Assembly (NCBI RefSeq): GCF_002941025.1
Contig: NZ_PTJS01000001.1
Span: 7,693,678 to 7,757,677 of the forward strand
Reading direction: 5' to 3'
Length of the DNA stretch: 64,000 nt
Source of the DNA: Streptomyces sp. QL37
GTDB lineage: Bacteria > Actinomycetota > Actinomycetes > Streptomycetales > Streptomycetaceae
Shown in pieces: positions 59,741 through 64,000 of this stretch (position 1 is the stretch's first letter; each line of letters starts with the position of its first letter). A model generated the notes under the pieces. It did not search any database and was not told the origin of the DNA. It worked only from the letters and a program-made list of their open reading frames with translations. A program made the position numbers and the translations under genes.

Positions 59741-62700
59741 TCAGCCGGTGGCGCCTCCCTTCAGCGCCCGCGCGCTCCGTGCCAGTGCCGTGCCGGCCTC
59801 GCTGTCCGGCACCAGGGCGGTGTCGGACGCGTGGCCGGCGAACGACTCCAGCACGGCCGCGGCCTGACCGGTGCGGCCCGCGTCGGCGTGCGCCTCCGCC
59901 TGGGAGAGCCGTACGGTCAGCCGCTGCTGTCCCTGCGCCGTGATCAGGCCGTCGGCCCGCAGCCGGGTGATCAGCCCGCGGATGTCCGCATAGGACGTAC
60001 GGGTCGTGAAGGCCACGGTCTTCGTGGTGGTGTTGCCGGCCTTGTCCCGGGCCCTGACCGTGAGGTCATGGCTCCCCAGCGGCAGCCGCCACAGCTCCAG
60101 CATCTGGCCCGAGGTGACGGGCCTGCCGTCAAGCGTGGCCGTCGCGGTGGCCCCGCCGGACACCGCGTCCTGTGCCGAGAAGACCGGCGTCGGCCTCCCG
60201 GAGTTCCCGTACACGCCGTCCGCGTCGAGACCGGTCAACGCCACCGTGGGACCGGTGCGGTCGATCCGTACGGTGAGCGAACCCACCTCGGAGACGTTGC
60301 CGCCGTTGTCCGTCGCCCGGTAGCGGACGGTCGTGGCGCCCTCGGCGGACAGGGTGACGGCCGCGTTGGCCGACTGCCACGTCGTCCCTCCGTCGACCGA
60401 GTACTGACGGCTCGCGACCGTCCCGTTGTCGGTCGCCGAGACGGAGAGCGACACGTTGCCGGTGTACCAGCCGTCGTCACCGTCGGGCCGGGGAGGGTTG
60501 AGCGTGGCGGTGACCTTGGGCGCGGTCCGGTCCGCGACGCCCGCGCCCTGGAAGGTCAGCGAGTCCAGCTCGACACCGCCCGAGCTGGTGACGAAGACCT
60601 CGCCGCTCCCCGAAGGCGCGCCGGAAAGGGCGGTGGTGACGGTCTTCCAGCCCTCACCGGCGGGAACCGAAACCGTGGCGAACGGCTCCGCGTCGGCCGC
60701 GCCCCAGCGCAGCGCGAGGGTGCCGGCACCGCTTGCACGGGTCTGCACGCCGGTGATCCCGGCGAACGACACCGGGTCGTAGGCGATCCAGTCACCCGCG
60801 TCGAAGGAGGTCAGCTTGCGCTGCCCCGACGCCGTGGTGTCGTCCGAGACGGTGACTCCCTCCGCCGAGTCGTAGTGCTCGGCCTGCATGAGGGCCGGGT
60901 TGAGCACCACCTGGGCGTCGCCGGTGGCCGGCGGAACGCCGCCCGCGCCCTTGTCGGTGTAGGTGATTCCGAGCACGCCGAAGACGTTCTCGGTGTCGCC
61001 GTGCCCCGCGTCGGTCGGGGTGACGACACCGCCCTTGCAGCCGGTGCCGCTGTTGACCGGGTGGCCGTGCTGGTTGTGCCCGAGGCCGAAGGTCCAGGCA
61101 GCCTTGGCGCAGTCCGGCGTGGTGCCGTCCTCCGGGTCCTCGACGGCTATGCCGTACGGAACGGCGTCGCCCCAGTTGAAGAACCCGCCGTCGGGCGGCG
61201 AGGTGATCCGCACCGTCGGCGCCGTGTTGCCCACGGTGACCTGGCGGCTCGACAGACCGGACTTGCCCTGCGGGTCGGAGACCTTCAGCCGCGCCTGGAA
61301 CTGCCCGTTCTCCGGATACGTACGGGTGGCGGTGGGCCCGGTCGCGTCGAAGGTGCCGTCGCCGTCGAGGTCCCACTGGTAGGTGAGGTCGCCGTTCTCG
61401 GGGTCACTGGAGCCGGTGGCGTCGAACGAGACCTCCAGCGGGGCCTGGCCGGACGTCCTGTCTGCCTTGATCACGGCGGTGGGCGCCTTGTTGCCCTCGG
61501 CGTAGTCGATCCGGTAGAGGCCGGCGTCGGGGTTCTGCCGGAAGAAGCCGTCGCCGTAGTCGAGGACGTAGAGCGCGCCGTCCGGGCCGAACTCCAGGTC
61601 CATCGGGTTGTCCCACTGCGGGATGCCGTTCTGCGAACGCTCGCTGTTGGGCAGGAGGTTCTCCAGCTTGCTCACGGGGCCGTCCGGCCCGTCGAGCGTG
61701 AGCGCGGCGACGTAGTCCTGGGAGAACTCGGCGAAGAACGCCTTGCCGTCCCAGTACTCCGGGAACTTGCCGGGCGAGGGGTTGTCCGCGTCGTAGTGGT
61801 AGACCGGGCCACCCATCGGGGCCTGCCCGCCCGGGCCGCCGGGGCCGCGGAAGGCGGTCAGCTCGGGCCAGGGCTGGTCGCTGTCCCGGTCGCCGTACCA
61901 GAGCGTGGCCGGCGCGGAGGCGGGCAGCTCGGTCAGGCCGGTGTTCCAGCGCGAGTCGTTCACCGGCGCCGCGCAGTCGAAGGCGGGGCCGGGCGTGAGG
62001 GTGGCGAAGTCGAAGTCCCGGTAGGGCTTGCTGTTGTCGCCCGTGCAGTACGGCCAGCCGCTGTTCATGGCCTTGGTCGTGGTCTGCCACTCGACGTATC
62101 CCATCGGCCCGCGATTCGGGTCGGCGGTGCCGGCGTCGGGGCCGTAGTCGCCCCACATCACGGCGTCGGTCTCGGGGTCCACCGCCAGCCGGAAGGGATT
62201 GCGCAGACCCATCACGAAGATCTCCGGACGGGTCCTGTCCGTGCCGGGCTCGAAGAGGTTCCCGCCAGGGATGGTGTAACTGCCGTCCTCCTGAACGTGG
62301 ATGCGCAGGATCTTGCCCCGCAGGTCGTTGGTGTTGCCCGAGCCGCGGCGCTCGTCGAGCCCGGGGTTGTAGCCGGCGGCGTCGTTGATCGGCGTGTAGC
62401 CGTTGACGTTCGGGCCCGACGCCGGGGTGTTGCCACCGGTCGCGAGGTAGAGGTTCCCCTCCCCGTCGAAGTCCACGTCACCGGCCACGTGACAGCACTG
62501 GCCGCGGTTGCTGTCGACCCGGATGATCTCCTGCGCGGTGGAGAGGTCGAGCTTGTCCCCGGTCCACTTGAAGCGGGTCAGGGTGTCGTACCCCTCCCAC
62601 TGCTTCCAGTACGAGTCGTCCTGCCCGGCGGGCAGTTGGAGCGGTGCGGAGCCGGCCGGGGTGTTCAGCGGCGGCGAGTAGTAGAGGTAGACCCACTTGT

Positions 62701-63040
62701 TGGTGGCGAAGTCCGGGTCGAGCGTGACGGTCTGCAGCCCCATCTCGGAGTTCTGGTACACGTCGACGTGGTTGACGACCTTCGTGACGCCGGTGCCGGG
62801 GTCGGTGAGCCGTACGTCGCCGTTGCGGGCCGTGTGCAGGACGCGGTTGTCGGGCAGCACGGCGAGGTCGATCGGCTCGCCGGTGTCCTTCGTCAGGGTG
62901 ACCTTCTCGTAGTTCGACCAGTCCAGGGCGTGTTCATGGCCGGGGTGTGCCTGGGCGGCGGGCGCGAGCGCCACACCGCCCAGCGCGGGCAGTGCCATGA
63001 GCAGGACCCCGGTGATCAGGCGTCTCAGAGTGCGGTGCAC
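59741..63040 (-). CDS. Secreted glucose/sorbosone-type sugar dehydrogenase with PKD, CBM6-like and further repeat domains
   Basis: 1099 aa from GTG 63040 (AAGGAGACGCATCACC upstream). A Sec signal peptide ends near AAQAHPGHEH. About 35-520 are a PQQ-type glucose/sorbosone dehydrogenase propeller (VLPDNRVLHTARNGDVRL, QCCHVAGDVDFDGEGNLYLA, LRGKILRIHVQEDGSY, GLRNPFRLAVDP, PMDLEFGPDGALYVLDYGDG). A PKD domain follows (NKAPTAVIKADRTSGQAPLEVSFDATG), then a small inserted domain with HNQHGHP, a CBM6-like jelly roll (about 710-830: QAEHYDSAEGVTVSD, FDAGDWIAYDPV), an Ig-like OmpL47-type repeat (RQYSVDGGTTWQ) and a helical C-terminus resembling FIVAR. It should oxidise a sugar while bound to a polysaccharide; the substrate is unknown. 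Confidence 0.9.
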   Translation of the reverse strand: MHRTLRRLITGVLLMALPALGGVALAPAAQAHPGHEHALDWSNYEKVTLTKDTGEPIDLAVLPDNRVLHTARNGDVRLTDPGTGVTKVVNHVDVYQNSEMGLQTVTLDPDFATNKWVYLYYSPPLNTPAGSAPLQLPAGQDDSYWKQWEGYDTLTRFKWTGDKLDLSTAQEIIRVDSNRGQCCHVAGDVDFDGEGNLYLATGGNTPASGPNVNGYTPINDAAGYNPGLDERRGSGNTNDLRGKILRIHVQEDGSYTIPGGNLFEPGTDRTRPEIFVMGLRNPFRLAVDPETDAVMWGDYGPDAGTADPNRGPMGYVEWQTTTKAMNSGWPYCTGDNSKPYRDFDFATLTPGPAFDCAAPVNDSRWNTGLTELPASAPATLWYGDRDSDQPWPELTAFRGPGGPGGQAPMGGPVYHYDADNPSPGKFPEYWDGKAFFAEFSQDYVAALTLDGPDGPVSKLENLLPNSERSQNGIPQWDNPMDLEFGPDGALYVLDYGDGFFRQNPDAGLYRIDYAEGNKAPTAVIKADRTSGQAPLEVSFDATGSSDPENGDLTYQWDLDGDGTFDATGPTATRTYPENGQFQARLKVSDPQGKSGLSSRQVTVGNTAPTVRITSPPDGGFFNWGDAVPYGIAVEDPEDGTTPDCAKAAWTFGLGHNQHGHPVNSGTGCKGGVVTPTDAGHGDTENVFGVLGITYTDKGAGGVPPATGDAQVVLNPALMQAEHYDSAEGVTVSDDTTASGQRKLTSFDAGDWIAYDPVSFAGITGVQTRASGAGTLALRWGAADAEPFATVSVPAGEGWKTVTTALSGAPSGSGEVFVTSSGGVELDSLTFQGAGVADRTAPKVTATLNPPRPDGDDGWYTGNVSLSVSATDNGTVASRQYSVDGGTTWQSANAAVTLSAEGATTVRYRATDNGGNVSEVGSLTVRIDRTGPTVALTGLDADGVYGNSGRPTPVFSAQDAVSGGATATATLDGRPVTSGQMLELWRLPLGSHDLTVRARDKAGNTTTKTVAFTTRTSYADIRGLITRLRADGLITAQGQQRLTVRLSQAEAHADAGRTGQAAAVLESFAGHASDTALVPDSEAGTALARSARALKGGATG

Positions 63041-63126
63041 GGTGATGCGTCTCCTTGATCGCTGGCAGGGAGGAGCGGACACGGAGGCGCCTCACGCGGA
63101 GGAGCCTCCCTTGCCGTGGGCGCTGT

Positions 63127-64000
63127 TCAGGCGAGGAGCCCTTCCAGTGCTGTGAAGCTGCGCTCCGCCGCACCGAGCGAACCGGGCGGATTCGGCTGGG
63201 TGTTGGGCGCGGTGTCCTGCTCCCAGATGCCGACGTGCGAGGCGCGGGGCCCGATGTCGCGGATGAACCTCTCGTACGGGAGGTCACCGGCGCCGAACTC
63301 GACGATGTCGAAGCCGTTGGCGTTCGCCGCGTTGGCGTCGCCGTCCTTCATGTGGAACAGCGGATAGCGGTAGGGCTGGTTGCGCACGTACGCGGCGGGG
63401 TCGAATCCGGGCCAGCGGTACTGGCCCACGTAGGCCCAGTAGATGTCCAGCTCCAGGTAGACATGGCGGGGGTCGGTGTTCCTGAGGAACACGTCGTACA
63501 GCCGTACCGACGGCTGGTCGGTGGCGAAGGCGAACTCACCCGCGTGGTTGTGCTGGTAGAGCTTCAGACCGCGCGCGGTCGCCGCCGCGCCCCAGACGTT
63601 GAACTCGTCGGCGGCGGCGCGGTACCCCGCGACGGTGTTGACGTTCGAGGGCGCGTTGGCGGTGCCCACGTGCGGCATCCCGAGTATCTGCGCGGCGTCC
63701 AGTTCGGCCTGCAGGTTGGTCCGCAGACTGCCGATGCCGACGTGGCTGCCGACCGCGCGCAGTCCGTGGTCGTCGAGCAGCGTGCGGATCTCCGGGAGAG
63801 TGATCTGCCGGCCCAGGATGGAGGTGGACTGGGTGTATCCGGCGAACTCGATCTCCTTGTAGCCGATCCGGGCCAGTTCGGGGAGGACGACGGCGAAGCC
63901 GAGCGCGCTGACCTTGTCGCGGATGCTGTAGAGCTGGATGCCGATGCGGTCCTTGGGGATGGACAGACCGCTCGGTGCGGCGGCGGCCGAGGTCGCCGCG
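63127..64000 (-). CDS. Sugar phosphate isomerase/epimerase-like TIM-barrel protein, N-terminus beyond window
   Basis: The last 291 codons are visible; the frame stays open to the right edge. It begins within an Ala-rich stretch that looks like the end of an export signal (AAAPSGLSIPKDRIGIQLYSIRD), then the AP-endonuclease-2 type barrel: IGYKEIEFAGYTQST, LRAVGSHVGIGSLR, ILGMPHVGTANA, LKLYQHNHAGEF, VYLELDIYWAYVG, PLFHMKDGD. The Glu, His and Asp residues typical of the metal centre are present. It is 86 bp upstream of the sugar dehydrogenase gene on the same strand, a pair often seen in actinobacterial sugar oxidation loci. Confidence 0.88.
   Translation of the reverse strand, partial: AATSAAAAPSGLSIPKDRIGIQLYSIRDKVSALGFAVVLPELARIGYKEIEFAGYTQSTSILGRQITLPEIRTLLDDHGLRAVGSHVGIGSLRTNLQAELDAAQILGMPHVGTANAPSNVNTVAGYRAAADEFNVWGAAATARGLKLYQHNHAGEFAFATDQPSVRLYDVFLRNTDPRHVYLELDIYWAYVGQYRWPGFDPAAYVRNQPYRYPLFHMKDGDANAANANGFDIVEFGAGDLPYERFIRDIGPRASHVGIWEQDTAPNTQPNPPGSLGAAERSFTALEGLLA

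Overview
The window is high-GC actinobacterial DNA, most likely from a Streptomyces. Signs are GC-rich third codon positions, GTG starts, GGAG-type ribosome sites, twin-arginine or Sec leaders on large secreted enzymes, many LacI/GntR/TetR/ROK regulators, an ECF sigma factor, a membrane Ser/Thr kinase and a large multidomain lipid/polyketide synthase. I see no tRNA, rRNA, CRISPR array, insertion sequence or phage gene.

Region 1 (about 1-25,550) is a pectin locus for rhamnogalacturonan-I (RG-I). It holds three sugar-binding lipoproteins, one permease pair, a PL11 lyase, two paralogous PL4 lyases, a GH42 beta-galactosidase, a GH43-type hydrolase, a secreted beta-helix protein, a Gfo/Idh/MocA oxidoreductase and a YesL-like membrane protein. 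Regulators are one GntR/FCD and two LacI proteins, plus an ECF sigma factor fused through a membrane segment to an AbfB arabinose-binding domain. The proposed scheme is that PL11 and PL4 cut the RG-I backbone outside the cell, GH42 and GH43 trim galactan or arabinogalactan side chains, and the ABC system imports the oligosaccharides. No transporter ATPase is present, as expected if a shared MsiK-type ATPase is used. A 28-30 bp palindrome occurs three times, each just downstream of a TTGACG-N17-TAnCGT promoter (GH42 and two binding-protein genes), and marks the likely regulon of the LacI protein at 14,896-15,897. One promoter-operator plus binding-protein unit is an inverted duplicate of the other.

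Region 2 (about 25,535-49,574) starts with an APC amino-acid permease and then holds a secondary-lipid cluster of the polyunsaturated fatty acid (PUFA)/heterocyst-glycolipid synthase type. Three large genes on the minus strand encode a PfaD-like enoyl reductase, a PfaA-like KS-AT-ACP-KR-DH protein and a PfaC-like KS-CLF-AT-DH-DH protein. Around them are a thioester-reductase-like SDR, a WS/DGAT-like acyltransferase, a flavin monooxygenase, a carotenoid-desaturase-like FAD enzyme and a two-gene ABC-2 exporter. By inference the synthase builds a long polyunsaturated acyl chain that is released reductively, possibly esterified, oxidised and exported. The product is not predictable from sequence.

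Region 3 (about 49,600-64,000) is a mixed chromosomal region. It holds a small secreted four-cysteine protein, a Ser/Thr kinase with an extracellular beta-propeller, a membrane protein, a TetR regulator with an F420-type LLM oxidoreductase and an aldehyde dehydrogenase, a GAF-SpoIIE phosphatase, a ROK regulator, a secreted sugar dehydrogenase with PKD, CBM and other repeat domains, and the C-terminal part of a sugar phosphate isomerase/epimerase-like protein that runs off the right edge.
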